Source: an uncultured Prevotellaceae bacterium
Lineage (GTDB): Bacteria > Bacteroidota > Bacteroidia > Bacteroidales > Bacteroidaceae
Direction of reading: 5' to 3'
NCBI GenBank assembly: GCA_900314755.1
Contig: OMWH01000030.1
Span: 1 to 48,074 of the forward strand
DNA length: 48,074 bases
The notes below the pieces were generated by a model that was given only the letters and a program-made list of their open reading frames with translations, made no database searches and was not told where the DNA came from. Positions 38,820 through 48,074 of the stretch are shown in pieces (position 1 is the stretch's first letter; each line of letters begins with the position of its first letter). The translations under genes and the position numbers were made by a program.

Positions 38820-39161
38820 TTACTTCACCTTATCAACGATAGCCTTGAAAGCCTCTGGGTTGTTCATGGCAAGGTCGGCGAGCACCTTACGGTTAATCTC
38901 GATACCAGCCTTAGCGAGTTTACCCATCAGGACTGAGTAGCTCATACCCTCCAAGCGGGCTGCAGCGTTGATACGCTGAATCCACAGGGCACGGAAGTTA
39001 CGCTTCTTGTTCTTACGGTCGCGGTATGCGTAGGTAAGACCCTTCTCCCAAGTGTTCTTGGCTACTGTCCAAACATTCTTGCGGGCACCAAAGTAACCGC
39101 GAGTGAGTTTCAGAATTCTTTTACGTTTTCTTCTTACTTTAAATGTTTGACAATAGGTGAA
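38820..39161 (-). CDS. rplT: Ribosomal protein L20, start codon and N-terminus missing
   Basis: The frame from [42 protein letters not shown] to [10 protein letters not shown] is a normal L20, but the universal N-terminus (MPRSVNHVASRA) is absent. The frame opens straight after the rpmI stop and reads [17 protein letters not shown] with no ATG, GTG, TTG or CTG before the conserved RKRIL. The segment up to ...AAGTAAGAAGAAA looks like a normal spacer that should be followed by ATG; the next bases ACGTAAAAGAATT are already codon 13 or so. I infer a deletion of about 36 bp, either real or an assembly error. L20 is normally needed for 50S assembly, so an error or a special start must be considered first. 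Confidence 0.8.
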   Translation of the reverse strand, partial: FTYCQTFKVRRKRKRILKLTRGYFGARKNVWTVAKNTWEKGLTYAYRDRKNKKRNFRALWIQRINAAARLEGMSYSVLMGKLAKAGIEINRKVLADLAMNNPEAFKAIVDKVK

Positions 39162-39359
39162 TTAACGGAGACACAACAGGTCGCGAACCTGCTTCATGTT
39201 GGATACATCAACAATTGTTGAACCTACCAAGTTGCGCTTCTGCTTCTTGGTCTTCTTCGTCAGGATGTGACTGTGGTAAGCGTGGTGTCTCTTGACCTTA
39301 CCTGTACCCGTGAACGAGAATCTCTTCTTCGCACCGGAATTTGTCTTTACTTTTGGCAT
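39162..39359 (-). CDS. rpmI: Ribosomal protein L35
   Basis: A 65-residue protein of the usual length: MPKVKTNSGAKKRFSFTGTGKVKRHHAYHSHIL, then a Lys/Arg-rich tail. Part of the large ribosomal subunit, encoded between infC and rplT as in most bacteria. Ninety-eight nt separate it from infC; that spacer holds a tandem GTTGAAA-type repeat and an AT-rich stretch. Confidence 0.95.
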   Translation of the reverse strand: MPKVKTNSGAKKRFSFTGTGKVKRHHAYHSHILTKKTKKQKRNLVGSTIVDVSNMKQVRDLLCLR

Positions 39360-39426
39360 TGTTTTAATTATTTAAATTGTTATTATAATCGGCGACTACG
39401 CATATACCGGGCGCGACGCCTTCATT

Positions 39427-39465
39427 CTTTCAACTCTCAACTCTAAACTTTCAACTTTCAACTCT
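39427..39465. repeat. Tandem CTTTCAACT/CTCAACT repeat at the infC 3' end
   Basis: About five copies of CAACT(C/T)T-type words. On the minus strand they read GTTGAAA/GTTGAGA and begin inside the last codons of infC, so the TGA stop of infC is part of the repeat. This type of short tandem repeat is common between Bacteroidales genes, from memory. Confidence 0.7.
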
Positions 39466-40144
39466 CCTCCGTGAGCTTCTTCAACGCATCTGCACTAATC
39501 TTGGCATTGGCTAACAGACCACCATTCGAGGGGGTTGCCTGCTCTGCCTGTTGTTTCTCTGCCTCCTTAGCCTCGGCAATGGAAGCCTCACGGTCACGAG
39601 CCTGCTGACTCTTCTTGGCAACACCAGCCTTCTTGGGAGCGAGATAGAGGAACATCTTCTTTCCCTCCAGTGACGGCATGTGCTCTACCTTACCATATTC
39701 CTCCAAGTCATTGGCGAAACGCAGCAACAGCACCTCACCTTGCTCCTTGAAGAGAATGGAACGACCCCGGAAGAACACGTAAGCACGGACCTTGTTACCT
39801 TCCTCCAGGAACTCCTTGGCGTGCTTCAACTTGAACTGGTAGTCGTGCTCATCAGTCTGAGGTCCGAAACGAATCTCCTTCACCTCTACCTTCACTTGCT
39901 TCGCCTTCATCTCTTTCTGGCGTTTCTTCTGCTGATAGAGGAATTTCGAGTAGTCGATTAAGCGACATACAGGAGGATTTGCATTCGGCGAGATCTCCAC
40001 AAGGTCAACACCTTGGTCATGCGCCATATCCAATGCCTGACGGGTAGGAACGACGGTACTCCCGTCCTCTCCTACGATACGTACCTCACGAACACGAATC
40101 TGCTCGTTGATGCGGTACTGATTCTTCATGTTGTCATTCTTCAT
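39458..40144 (-). CDS. infC: Translation initiation factor IF-3
   Basis: A 228-residue protein: IF3_N domain ([20 protein letters not shown] ... [29 protein letters not shown]) and IF3_C domain ([46 protein letters not shown]). A C-terminal extension (about 175-228) rich in Ala, Gln, Glu and Lys goes beyond the E. coli protein, as is common in Bacteroidetes. It binds 30S and checks the start codon. A -7 box TAACTTTG lies at 40182-40189, 37 nt upstream. The start used is ATG; a second ATG five codons on is possible. Confidence 0.95.
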   Translation of the reverse strand: MKNDNMKNQYRINEQIRVREVRIVGEDGSTVVPTRQALDMAHDQGVDLVEISPNANPPVCRLIDYSKFLYQQKKRQKEMKAKQVKVEVKEIRFGPQTDEHDYQFKLKHAKEFLEEGNKVRAYVFFRGRSILFKEQGEVLLLRFANDLEEYGKVEHMPSLEGKKMFLYLAPKKAGVAKKSQQARDREASIAEAKEAEKQQAEQATPSNGGLLANAKISADALKKLTEES

Positions 40145-40181
40145 CGACTATCTTTTCGACTCTAATTTCTCAAATTGGGTG

Positions 40182-40189
40182 CAAAGTTA
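40182..40189 (-). promoter_or_regulatory. -7 box of the infC-rpmI-rplT promoter
   Basis: TAACTTTG on the minus strand matches TAnnTTTG. The remaining bases to the tamA-like stop (40277) show no other feature. Confidence 0.55.
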
Positions 40190-40276
40190 GTGTAAATTTT
40201 CGAAAATGCAAAGAGAATAGGAATAAATTTGCATCCATGTGCGAAAGAAATTGATCTGGAATCATATACGTATGCG

Positions 40277-42616
40277 TTAGAATGGATATCCAATAGCAAA
40301 GTGGAGTGTTTGATTCTTTTTGAACCCGTCTGTATTGAAGAACCCACTTTTACCGGTCTCATAGGGTACATGAAGTCCGATACCCCAGTCAAGACGCAAC
40401 ACGAGGAAGTCGAGGTCATAACGGAGACCGATACCTGTACCGACAGCTATCTCACGGAAGAAGTTCTTGAGTTGAAACTTTTCAGAGAGGATTTTACCAT
40501 CCACATCGGAACGCTCGCGGATATTCCATACGTTACCGGCATCGATGAATACTGCGCCCTGCAGACTGCCAAAGAGGCGATGACGATATTCCAAATTACC
40601 CACCAGTTTCAAGTCACCATTCTGGAAGATATATGACATCGCATTGTCTGAGAAACCAGCAAAACTGCCCGGACCGATACCACGGACGGAAAAGGCACGG
40701 ATGCTGTTGGCACCACCCACATAGAAAAGTTCTGAGTTAGGAATCCAGTCACTATTACCATAGCTCCATATAGCACCGGCATTGACATGTCCCACCAACT
40801 GGGAATGGCTGCTCAATGTCCAGGTCTTGGTGAAATCGGTCTCTATCTTCAAGAACTGAGAATAGGGATTCTTAAAGAGTTTCTTGTCTTTCTCATTCCA
40901 TTTCTTGCCGGCAATCATCATTCCCAAGGAGGTTATGTTGCCTGACTCGGCAATCGTCGTCTCCCAACGGATAGGATTCAGCGTACCAGCCGGACTGTTA
41001 TACAAATAGGTGTAGCGCATCTGTGGGATGAAATAGTCTTGCATGGACACCCGCAGATAGGGATTCACCTTCTGGATGGAGTCAAAGGCTGCCGTATGAC
41101 TGTTCATAAACTGATACTTCAATGTCAAGGGCGAGAACTCGTGACGACTCTGGGCGGAAGACTGCCACCGATAGGTCCACTCTCCACTCACCACATGCAT
41201 CTTATAATAGCTGGGACGATAGATAATATTGGTTGACACCTTGGCAAGGGTGATGGGAGTGCTATAGAACCGACGACGGCGAATACGACGACCATTACTG
41301 TCACGACGTACCCTGTTTCCACCAAAGAAGGGGGCAATGATACGGGGGAACTCAATAGACGCATCGAGACCATACTCGTAGTTATTCATGCTGGAGCCAC
41401 CACTCGTCGCCCATTCGTAAGAGCCGTGCACGTTTATATCAATTTTCTCTCCTCCACGGAAGGCATTACGACGAGTGACGCCAAGTCGTAGCTCCGGTCC
41501 CATACGCCCGATGGTGCGGGCATTGAAATTTGTCTCAATATAGGTGTCCCATGGCTTTTCAAAAGTACAATTGATTGTCAGGTCAAGCGTGTCGCATACT
41601 GCGGTGGTGTCACGAGGGGTAAAGGCAAAGTCAACCATCGAGAAGAGTCCCATGGCATTCATCTTACTGACCGACTCCAGATAGTTCTCGTAGCTATATG
41701 CCTGGCGGGGACGGACCTTCAGGTCAGCCATGATGACACGGGGGCGCAAGGGCGGTCTCTTCCCATGATAGCGCACCGTGAAGAAACGACGCACGGTGGA
41801 GTCGGTATACTGCTCTTGGAAGGACTTGCGCATATTGATGTTGATACGACCGATATACCAGGGATGCTGGGCTTGAACAGGTACATCATCTGCCATCTGA
41901 AAACGTAACTGCGCCTTTCCTGCAACAGCAAAGGTGTCTGCCAAATAGGAGGCATAACCTGGTTGATAATAATAGAAACCGTTGTTACGCAGCAAACTGC
42001 TGATACGGTTACGCTCCGCGTCCAATTTTGACACTACAAAGGGATCGCCCTTATGCAGCAGCGTCTCGGAAGATGCTGCTTGTATCAAGGTATCGGCTGC
42101 AACGGGAAAGCGAAGGTATTCAATACTGTCGAGGGTAAAGAGATGTCCTAGACTGACATGATAACCTATCTTAGAGGTCTTTGGATTCTTTTGTGGTACA
42201 ATCTTATAGTCTACATTGCCATGGAAATAACCGTTATTGCGCAATACACTCTTAGCAACGGCGGCACGTAATTCCGGGTTCACCCATGACATCAGGACAG
42301 GCTGTTTACCGAAGGACTTAGTCATCCATTTGGCAAACTTACTGTCACTACCGGAATAGGCATTCCAGATGGACAGACCGATGGAGAAGGGCATGCGATA
42401 ATAGCTACTTCCAAAGATAGCACCATTGGGAGCTGTGGCAAGGGCTGCCTCTACTTCCTCCTGGGTCGTTATGAAATGATCGTTTTTCTCATATTCATCA
42501 TAGGTGATCTTCGTCAGTCCCGTGAAGAGCTTGTCATCCTCAGGGATATTTTTCGTCATACTACAGGAACAAAGCAGAACGACAGACAATAATAGCAGGA
42601 GATTATTTCGCTTCAT
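40277..42616 (-). CDS. BamA/TamA-like Omp85 outer-membrane lipoprotein
   Basis: A 779-residue protein with lipoprotein signal MKRNNLLLLLSVVLLCSC, POTRA-like segments (VNPELRAAVAKSVLRNNGYFHGNVDYKI, YSYENYLESVSKMNAMGLFSMVDF) and an Omp85 barrel with the conserved loop-6 region (YVGGANSIRAFSVRGIGPGSFAG) and a final strand HFAIGYPF. It overlaps the end of the tamB-like gene by 14 nt, making a TamB-TamA pair that would form an envelope-spanning conduit for outer-membrane proteins or lipids. The N-terminal lipid anchor on an Omp85 protein is a Bacteroidetes trait. Confidence 0.88.
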   Translation of the reverse strand: MKRNNLLLLLSVVLLCSCSMTKNIPEDDKLFTGLTKITYDEYEKNDHFITTQEEVEAALATAPNGAIFGSSYYRMPFSIGLSIWNAYSGSDSKFAKWMTKSFGKQPVLMSWVNPELRAAVAKSVLRNNGYFHGNVDYKIVPQKNPKTSKIGYHVSLGHLFTLDSIEYLRFPVAADTLIQAASSETLLHKGDPFVVSKLDAERNRISSLLRNNGFYYYQPGYASYLADTFAVAGKAQLRFQMADDVPVQAQHPWYIGRININMRKSFQEQYTDSTVRRFFTVRYHGKRPPLRPRVIMADLKVRPRQAYSYENYLESVSKMNAMGLFSMVDFAFTPRDTTAVCDTLDLTINCTFEKPWDTYIETNFNARTIGRMGPELRLGVTRRNAFRGGEKIDINVHGSYEWATSGGSSMNNYEYGLDASIEFPRIIAPFFGGNRVRRDSNGRRIRRRRFYSTPITLAKVSTNIIYRPSYYKMHVVSGEWTYRWQSSAQSRHEFSPLTLKYQFMNSHTAAFDSIQKVNPYLRVSMQDYFIPQMRYTYLYNSPAGTLNPIRWETTIAESGNITSLGMMIAGKKWNEKDKKLFKNPYSQFLKIETDFTKTWTLSSHSQLVGHVNAGAIWSYGNSDWIPNSELFYVGGANSIRAFSVRGIGPGSFAGFSDNAMSYIFQNGDLKLVGNLEYRHRLFGSLQGAVFIDAGNVWNIRERSDVDGKILSEKFQLKNFFREIAVGTGIGLRYDLDFLVLRLDWGIGLHVPYETGKSGFFNTDGFKKNQTLHFAIGYPF

Positions 42617-45600
42617 TTTCTTTCGTTTTTAAGGAATCACCGGGAATACCTTTCATAGGATTGCCAGAATTAATGGGACGCTGTGGCATCTTCGTTCTGC
42701 CACTGCGGAAATGGATCAGGTCGCTGAAACTGGATACCGTACGGCGCCACACGAAACCTGCACCATATTTCTGGGTGTAACCGTCGAGCCAGTCGTAGGA
42801 GTTGTTTTGATAGAACAACGTGACATACTTATTCGCCGTATTATCTAAACGGTATTCGAAAGTGACATTGTCAAAGAAGGACTTGTTCTGGTTTTGAATC
42901 TCAGCACCAGATGACACCTTACCACCTACTATAACCTTTAACCGGTTGTCCCAGAAACGCTTGGCAAATTTGAAGGAATAATCGGTGTGCATCGCTCCTG
43001 TCGCATCTGTGGAGTTGTCCATACCAAACGAGAGGTCAAGGGTGCGAAGTGCATTACCTGTGATGCTGTTAATCTCTGAGTTCAGGAAGGCGCTGAGGGC
43101 TGTGTTCATCGAGAAGGAACCTGTATTGCCATCTGCAAGATACATCCCCGTCGTCAACATCGAGACAGCAAGTTTACCACGCTGTTCCTTACCCATTGCC
43201 TGCAACTCACTATGCAACTGCATGTCTTCTGGTGCATCGAGCGTGAACTCCAGTCCCATATCATTTAATGTGCGGGTAATCAGCACACCACAGTCAAACT
43301 CCACCATACGCCCTACTCCACCTGAGTTCGACACGGCAGCCTTAGTACGCTCTGCAGCTGCTATATTCAGCGTTGGGTTCATCGGTTCACCTGTGAACTC
43401 TATATAGGAACCATCTTGTATCGTAAAGGTCTTCAGTGGGATGACGGGCAATGAGTATTTCATCTCACCGTTACTCAGTGTATACCTGCCTGTCAACTGA
43501 AGATTCTCCACTGGTGTATAACGCAGACGAAGGGTACCGCCACCCATCAGATCAATATAGTTGGAGTGGTCTGTATTCAGGTAAGCCATGATATGGGCTC
43601 CCTTTGACACGTCCACAGTCAGATCCATATTCATACCCGTCAACGCCGGGCGTTTGACAACTGCCTGGATAGTATCATTGAAATCGGTGAACTTCACCAG
43701 TTCCTCCATATGGTTGTCATTTGACAGAGGTGTATCACGCAACACATAACTCATATCTGTTGATCCAAGGACATTCAGCCGCCCTCGCATATTCAAATTA
43801 TCCAATGACCCTCGCAACCTACCAAAGAAATCCACAAAGGCTTTACCATAGGCTACACTATTGGGATTCTCTTTCTCACTAATGATCTGATAATCACGGG
43901 CACGCATTCGCAGATCTACCAGGATATTGTCGAGGTCGGCAAAGTTGACACTGCCCATCAACGTCAAGGGATTATCATTATAGGCATAAAGGGAGAAATT
44001 CTCAAACAGCAAGTTTGAACCGACTATACGGACTGGGTCATTGTCGAAACGCAGACGCATACCATAGGGCTCACTGACGAGATAGGAGGAGTCGAGATAT
44101 ACCTCACCATCTACCTGGGGAGTCTTGAGATCTCCTTTTATTGTTAATTCTCCCTCACCGAGACCTTCCAACCCAACTAACCGGTCGGGAATGAAACCAT
44201 TTACAAGTTCTAAAGGAAAACGGGTTAACAACAATTTGGCATCCAGAGCCCCTTTTCCCGCATTGTAATAGGTACCATTCAACAAACCTATCTCCACATC
44301 ATCCCGTAACAGACGGGCTTCTACGGCATGGGCATCACCTTCTTTCTGCAAATAAACCAACTCGGTGCTCACATTACCTATCGGACTTTTCTCGTAGGTC
44401 ATATTCTGTACTGCCATGTCACTCACGACAGATATCTGACCAGCGGCATCTTGCACTACATGGTAATCACCGTCCAGGAAACCGGTCATACGGGGTACAT
44501 ACGGCAGGACAGAGGTAATCTCACCCAAGTTGAAACGGTGCAGACTGATGGTAATATCTTGTTGGGCGGTCGGGTCGCTCTCTTCTGAATAGATTTTCAC
44601 ACCTGTCTTATCATCGGCTATCAAATCAACCTTTGCCTTGACCTTCTTGTTGGCTCCTAAGAAAATGTAATTATCGCTATTCAATACGAACTCTTTATAT
44701 CCTAAGGTCGGGCGGTTTGGAATCAAATGGATATTCAAGCCACTATCCACCATCTCAGCTTGAGCTCCAATACGACCTCCCAATCTATTATCAGAGTCGT
44801 AATACCGAACACCCATGGTAGCGCCACGCTCTTGTAATACTCCATCAAAGAGGGCATTGAACACAAATTGAGGATTTCGTTTATTATTACGTATCTGACC
44901 GCCAAAACTAAGATGCTCCTTGCGTTGTGTCAAGCGGAAATTAATCGTGTCCAGACGCGTCCCATCATATTCTAAGGAATGGATATAGCCATTGCCATTC
45001 ACACCCGTTTCTGGAGAGGTTGACAGGTCGATAAACATGTCTTTAAAATCTATATTCTGCCCACTCTTCAAGAGGGTTGCAATGGGATTGTCTTTCTTAC
45101 TCTCCACATGGAGTCTCATAGTAGGCAGGAGTCTGCGGAGGGCAGGCTGGTCAATGACTTTCTTGTCATATTGCGCCATCACCGAGTCACTTAACACTGT
45201 CAACTGACTCAGAAGATGCTCATAATGTCCACTGGCATCCACCTTCACAATGAAATCGCCACTCTGGATACGGGCATAGGTAGTGTCAGCACGGAGATTG
45301 ATTAACAGTCCCAAATCTTCCGGACGGTATACTTTTACAGAGTCACGGATGGTCAAATCAGAGAAAAGACCACTGGCATAATGTGTCTTGTTCAGGTCGG
45401 AACTGATATCCACATGCCCACAAAGTCCAATGGTCAGGGGCTTATCAACCAAACGAAGATGGTATAAATCTAACTGTGACATATCAGCAGTGATAGTACC
45501 GTTCATCTTCTTCTTGCTCATCAATGCATCCATGATAATGGTACCGTCAAGCAACTGGTTGTCACCTGTCACTTGAGCTAAGGCACGCCCATTCTTAATA

Positions 45601-47243
45601 TCTGCCGTTGCTATTATATTATTCAGATTATAGGCACCATATATTAACTGGTGTATCTTTGCATCAGCCTGCAGGGTCGTGCGGGGAGAGAAGGGGTCTG
45701 TCCCCTGCCCTTTTACCGCAATATCCGCGGAGAATGTATAGATAGAGTCTCTGGGCATGAAATGATGAATATTTAAATCACGCACTTGAATATTGGCATC
45801 ATATCGCATGGCATGGGCATTGAAGTTTCCTTTTGCCTTTACAACACCTTTCCCCTCATGCATTACAACATCAGCAAAATAGTGGGCACCATCAGCCTTG
45901 ACAAGCCCTTGGGCGGTAATTCCATGAGGAATGCGATAGTTACGTTGCATGTCCTTGGGCAACATACCCGTCACAAATCCCATGTTCTCCGTCCTTGCCT
46001 TAAAATCGACCTTGGCACGCAACCGCTCTGGTTCAGTCAGATTAGCGGCAAAACCTGTAGCGGTAGCATGAAATGCTGTGGGTAAGGAGACATCCAGTCC
46101 ATCAAACTCCATATAGTCCATATTACCATTCACAGAACCTTTTACACTCAATGGGTAATTGGGCCAACGCTGTTGGAACGTCTGGGACATTCCTCCCATG
46201 AAGCGCAGCAGGTCTTGCTTACCCAACTGGGCGTTCATCCTCATACGCATCTTACCTGGTGCTATTTTATCCATCAGGGAAAGAGGCATGTCCAACTCCA
46301 TCTCCACATCTGAGTCGGGGGTCTTCAGATGTAGTTGGGGCAACTTAATCTTACCATTATCCATCGCTACATAACCTGTGAGGTCAACGACTTGCAGACC
46401 GCTCTTCTCTTTTAACTGAACAGAGCGCATGACCAGTCGTGCTGTTGGATCATGGTAATATACAGAGTCCATCCCTATATCTATATGACTGAGGTCTATA
46501 TGGTTATAGTCCAGCCCCTCAATACGGGGTTCATAGTTCTGGTCATACTGAAGACTGCCATTGTTCCAATCTATGGAGCTGATCTGATAAGTCTGCATAC
46601 CAAGGTCTACGTCTCCTCCTTTTGCAATCAAGCGACCAAAATGAGCCTTGATACTCATCGTGTCACCAGGCTGGTGGATTACAACATCCGACCGGAGAAT
46701 CCGAAGACTGTCCGCAAAGATTTTCCAGCGGTTGTCTGAGGTTGTGGTATCCTCTGGAACACTGTCTTTAAGAGCAATGTCTATCATGGCATCTTCCAAT
46801 CTTGCTCCATTTATTTCCACGGACTGTTTATCAAGGTCTATTCCCTTGCTAGACAATGCAAGACGCTTAAACCGCCCTTTCACACGGGCGGCATCCACAA
46901 ACTGTGCTGTGTTAAACTGTACATTGTTAACATCTAAGGTATTGATAATGACCTTACTTTCCAGTAGTGGCAATAACTGTACATCAACCACCATACGTTC
47001 CACATCAGCAATAGTATCTGTTTTTTGGATAATATGGAAGCCGTCAATTCCCAAGTCCAGGGGGAAAGAAAGGTCTACATGATTGACGGTAATCTGCATT
47101 CCGGTTTTATCCGATGCAATAGCTGCCACCTTATCTACCACCCAGTTCTGTACAGGAGGAAAATAAAGCAGCATCGTCAGAATCAAAAATAGTAGAATAG
47201 GACTCAAAAGTATGCCTAATATCCACCATAATGCTTTCTTCAT
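42603..47243 (-). CDS. TamB-like AsmA-family translocation/lipid-transport protein
   Basis: About 1546 residues, starting MKKALWWILGILLSPILLFLILTMLLYF, a single inner-membrane anchor; an ATG four codons earlier (47255) is equally possible. The long body of repeating beta strands (INTLDVNNVQFNTAQFVDAARV, LDGTIIMDALMSKKK and many similar) is typical of AsmA/TamB lipid-conduit proteins. The C-terminal DUF490/TamB domain (LRLRYTPVENLQLTGRYTLSNGEMKYSLPVIPLKTFTIQDGSYIEFTGEPMNPTLNI) identifies it. A weak -7 box TTACTTTG lies about 27 nt upstream. It is coupled to the tamA-like gene. Confidence 0.9.
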   Translation of the reverse strand: MKKALWWILGILLSPILLFLILTMLLYFPPVQNWVVDKVAAIASDKTGMQITVNHVDLSFPLDLGIDGFHIIQKTDTIADVERMVVDVQLLPLLESKVIINTLDVNNVQFNTAQFVDAARVKGRFKRLALSSKGIDLDKQSVEINGARLEDAMIDIALKDSVPEDTTTSDNRWKIFADSLRILRSDVVIHQPGDTMSIKAHFGRLIAKGGDVDLGMQTYQISSIDWNNGSLQYDQNYEPRIEGLDYNHIDLSHIDIGMDSVYYHDPTARLVMRSVQLKEKSGLQVVDLTGYVAMDNGKIKLPQLHLKTPDSDVEMELDMPLSLMDKIAPGKMRMRMNAQLGKQDLLRFMGGMSQTFQQRWPNYPLSVKGSVNGNMDYMEFDGLDVSLPTAFHATATGFAANLTEPERLRAKVDFKARTENMGFVTGMLPKDMQRNYRIPHGITAQGLVKADGAHYFADVVMHEGKGVVKAKGNFNAHAMRYDANIQVRDLNIHHFMPRDSIYTFSADIAVKGQGTDPFSPRTTLQADAKIHQLIYGAYNLNNIIATADIKNGRALAQVTGDNQLLDGTIIMDALMSKKKMNGTITADMSQLDLYHLRLVDKPLTIGLCGHVDISSDLNKTHYASGLFSDLTIRDSVKVYRPEDLGLLINLRADTTYARIQSGDFIVKVDASGHYEHLLSQLTVLSDSVMAQYDKKVIDQPALRRLLPTMRLHVESKKDNPIATLLKSGQNIDFKDMFIDLSTSPETGVNGNGYIHSLEYDGTRLDTINFRLTQRKEHLSFGGQIRNNKRNPQFVFNALFDGVLQERGATMGVRYYDSDNRLGGRIGAQAEMVDSGLNIHLIPNRPTLGYKEFVLNSDNYIFLGANKKVKAKVDLIADDKTGVKIYSEESDPTAQQDITISLHRFNLGEITSVLPYVPRMTGFLDGDYHVVQDAAGQISVVSDMAVQNMTYEKSPIGNVSTELVYLQKEGDAHAVEARLLRDDVEIGLLNGTYYNAGKGALDAKLLLTRFPLELVNGFIPDRLVGLEGLGEGELTIKGDLKTPQVDGEVYLDSSYLVSEPYGMRLRFDNDPVRIVGSNLLFENFSLYAYNDNPLTLMGSVNFADLDNILVDLRMRARDYQIISEKENPNSVAYGKAFVDFFGRLRGSLDNLNMRGRLNVLGSTDMSYVLRDTPLSNDNHMEELVKFTDFNDTIQAVVKRPALTGMNMDLTVDVSKGAHIMAYLNTDHSNYIDLMGGGTLRLRYTPVENLQLTGRYTLSNGEMKYSLPVIPLKTFTIQDGSYIEFTGEPMNPTLNIAAAERTKAAVSNSGGVGRMVEFDCGVLITRTLNDMGLEFTLDAPEDMQLHSELQAMGKEQRGKLAVSMLTTGMYLADGNTGSFSMNTALSAFLNSEINSITGNALRTLDLSFGMDNSTDATGAMHTDYSFKFAKRFWDNRLKVIVGGKVSSGAEIQNQNKSFFDNVTFEYRLDNTANKYVTLFYQNNSYDWLDGYTQKYGAGFVWRRTVSSFSDLIHFRSGRTKMPQRPINSGNPMKGIPGDSLKTKENEAK

Positions 47244-47300
47244 GTCCAATAACATTGCAAAATCTGTTGCAAAGTAAGTAAAAATATCGGAAATACAAAA

Positions 47301-47978
47301 CTATTTACCAAGAAATTTAATGTTTTTCCAAATATTATCCACAGGTAAAGGGGACACCACGACAACCTGCTCCTTAGAGACAGGATGAATGAACTCTATA
47401 CGATATGCCAATAATGAGATACCACCATCTGGATTACTCCGTCGGGCACCATATTTCAAATCTCCTTTAATAGGACAGTCTATTGTAGACAACTGACAGC
47501 GTATCTGATGATGACGACCCGTCATCAGATTAATCTCTAATAAATAATAATGATCGGACTGCCCTATCAGCTTGTAATGCAGCAGGCATTTTTTTGAACC
47601 TGGTACTTCGTGGTAATAGGCATAACTCTTGTTTTGCTTCTCATTACGCACCATCCAGTGCTCCAACGTAGCTTCGTCCTCCTCTGGCCTTTCCTGAACC
47701 AATGCCCAATAGGTTTTATGTATCTCACCATTCCTAAACATATCATTTAAACGGCGTAAAGCCTTAGAAGTACGCGCAAACATTACAACACCACTAACAG
47801 GACGATCTAAACGATGCACTACACCCAAAAACACAAGACCAGGCTTGGCATATTTTTCCTTAATATATGCCTTCACTTTCTCCACTAGTGGTGTGTCACC
47901 AGTTTTATCGCCTTGAACAATCTCACCACTCTCCTTGTAGACAATAATAATATGGTTATCTTCGTAAAGTACTTTCAT
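47301..47978 (-). CDS. RluA-family RNA pseudouridine synthase
   Basis: About 225 residues, starting MKVLYEDNHIIIVYKESGEIVQ. The catalytic motif is GVVHRLDRPVSGVVMFA with D58, followed by the TGRHHQIRCQLS region and CPIKGDLKYGA, all standard for RluA/RluC/RluD relatives. There is no S4 domain, so it is the short single-domain form whose target (rRNA or tRNA) is not predictable. An upstream in-frame ATG (48065) lies in the 5S rRNA terminator region and is rejected. A weak -7-like box TATATCTG sits within a few nt of the start. Confidence 0.9.
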   Translation of the reverse strand: MKVLYEDNHIIIVYKESGEIVQGDKTGDTPLVEKVKAYIKEKYAKPGLVFLGVVHRLDRPVSGVVMFARTSKALRRLNDMFRNGEIHKTYWALVQERPEEDEATLEHWMVRNEKQNKSYAYYHEVPGSKKCLLHYKLIGQSDHYYLLEINLMTGRHHQIRCQLSTIDCPIKGDLKYGARRSNPDGGISLLAYRIEFIHPVSKEQVVVVSPLPVDNIWKNIKFLGK

Positions 47979-47994
47979 ACAGATATAAAACGAA

Positions 47995-48029
47995 GAAGCC
48001 CCGAAGATATTGTATATCCTCAGGGCTTC
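47995..48029 (-). terminator. Terminator of the rRNA operon
   Basis: The arms 47995-48010 and 48014-48029 (GAAGCCC ... GGGCTTC) pair at 14 of 16 positions with loop TGT, followed on the minus strand by the T-rich TTCGTTTTATAT. It lies just after the 5S rRNA 3' end. Confidence 0.85.
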
Positions 48030-48041
48030 ATCAATGAAAAG

Positions 48042-48074
48042 TGGCGGCCTCCTACTCTCCCGCATTGCATTGCA
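48042..48074 (-). rRNA. rrf: 5S ribosomal RNA, 3' end only
   Basis: On the minus strand the window begins TGCAATGCGGGAGAGTAGG and ends GGCCGCCA, the conserved 3' part of 5S rRNA (helix IV/V and the closing strand of helix I). The rest of the rRNA operon lies beyond the window edge. It is followed by a strong terminator, as expected. Confidence 0.75.

Overview
The window looks like a chromosomal segment of a Bacteroidales bacterium, most likely Prevotellaceae. It has a SusC/SusD pair, RprX/RprY-type two-component proteins, Bacteroidetes -7 promoter boxes (TAnnTTTG) with almost no Shine-Dalgarno sites, TamB/TamA-like outer-membrane genes and an rpmI-rplT-infC cluster. I place it by gene content and protein style only; no database search was possible.

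Layout. 1-488: no intact gene; a decayed gene end on the minus strand and three palindromic or tandem repeats. 489-6574 (minus): GH28 glycosidase, response regulator rprY, histidine kinase rprX and a TonB-dependent receptor. 6633-18908 (minus): one very tightly packed run. It starts with a zinc-ribbon protein, a membrane-anchored Ser/Thr kinase, a four-module AAA ATPase, a zinc-ribbon/FHA protein and a PP2C phosphatase, and continues into metA, a U32-family gene and a zinc-ribbon lipoprotein. 19023-23003 (minus): M13 peptidase and ABC-F ATPase. 23134-25293 (plus): tex. 25398-28404 (plus): NarL/LuxR-type regulator plus two PLP enzymes of sulfur amino acid metabolism. 28377-29072 (minus): tcdA. 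29073-29763: 690 bases without a protein gene but full of inverted and direct repeats, ending in a promoter. 29764-37809 (plus): a Met/Cys-rich leader ORF, a periplasmic binding-protein-like gene, susC, susD, an exported URO-D-fold protein and a DAACS-family symporter. 37793-48074 (minus): LD-carboxypeptidase, rplT (start missing), rpmI, infC, tamA-like, tamB-like, an RluA-family pseudouridine synthase, and the 3' end of a 5S rRNA with its terminator.

How the genes may work together. The most interesting unit is a candidate cysteine/thiol acquisition regulon at 25300-37809. A 16-bp palindrome with TACC half-sites in 7-2-7 spacing, the layout known for NarL-family sites, lies about 32 bp upstream of the -33 element of both the regulator/PLP-enzyme operon and the susCD operon. 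The second transcript opens with a 57-codon ORF that begins MKTMMMNMRMCCCCC and overlaps the next gene's start, as expected for translational control by Cys/Met supply. The exported URO-D-fold protein keeps an HxC...C zinc-thiol motif, and the final gene is in the transporter family that includes cystine carriers.

The second interesting unit is the kinase/phosphatase/FHA/quadruple-AAA cluster at 10339-18908, which looks like a self-contained phospho-signalling machine with shared zinc ribbons. A third oddity is that rplT, normally essential, has lost its start codon and roughly its first 12 codons in this sequence.
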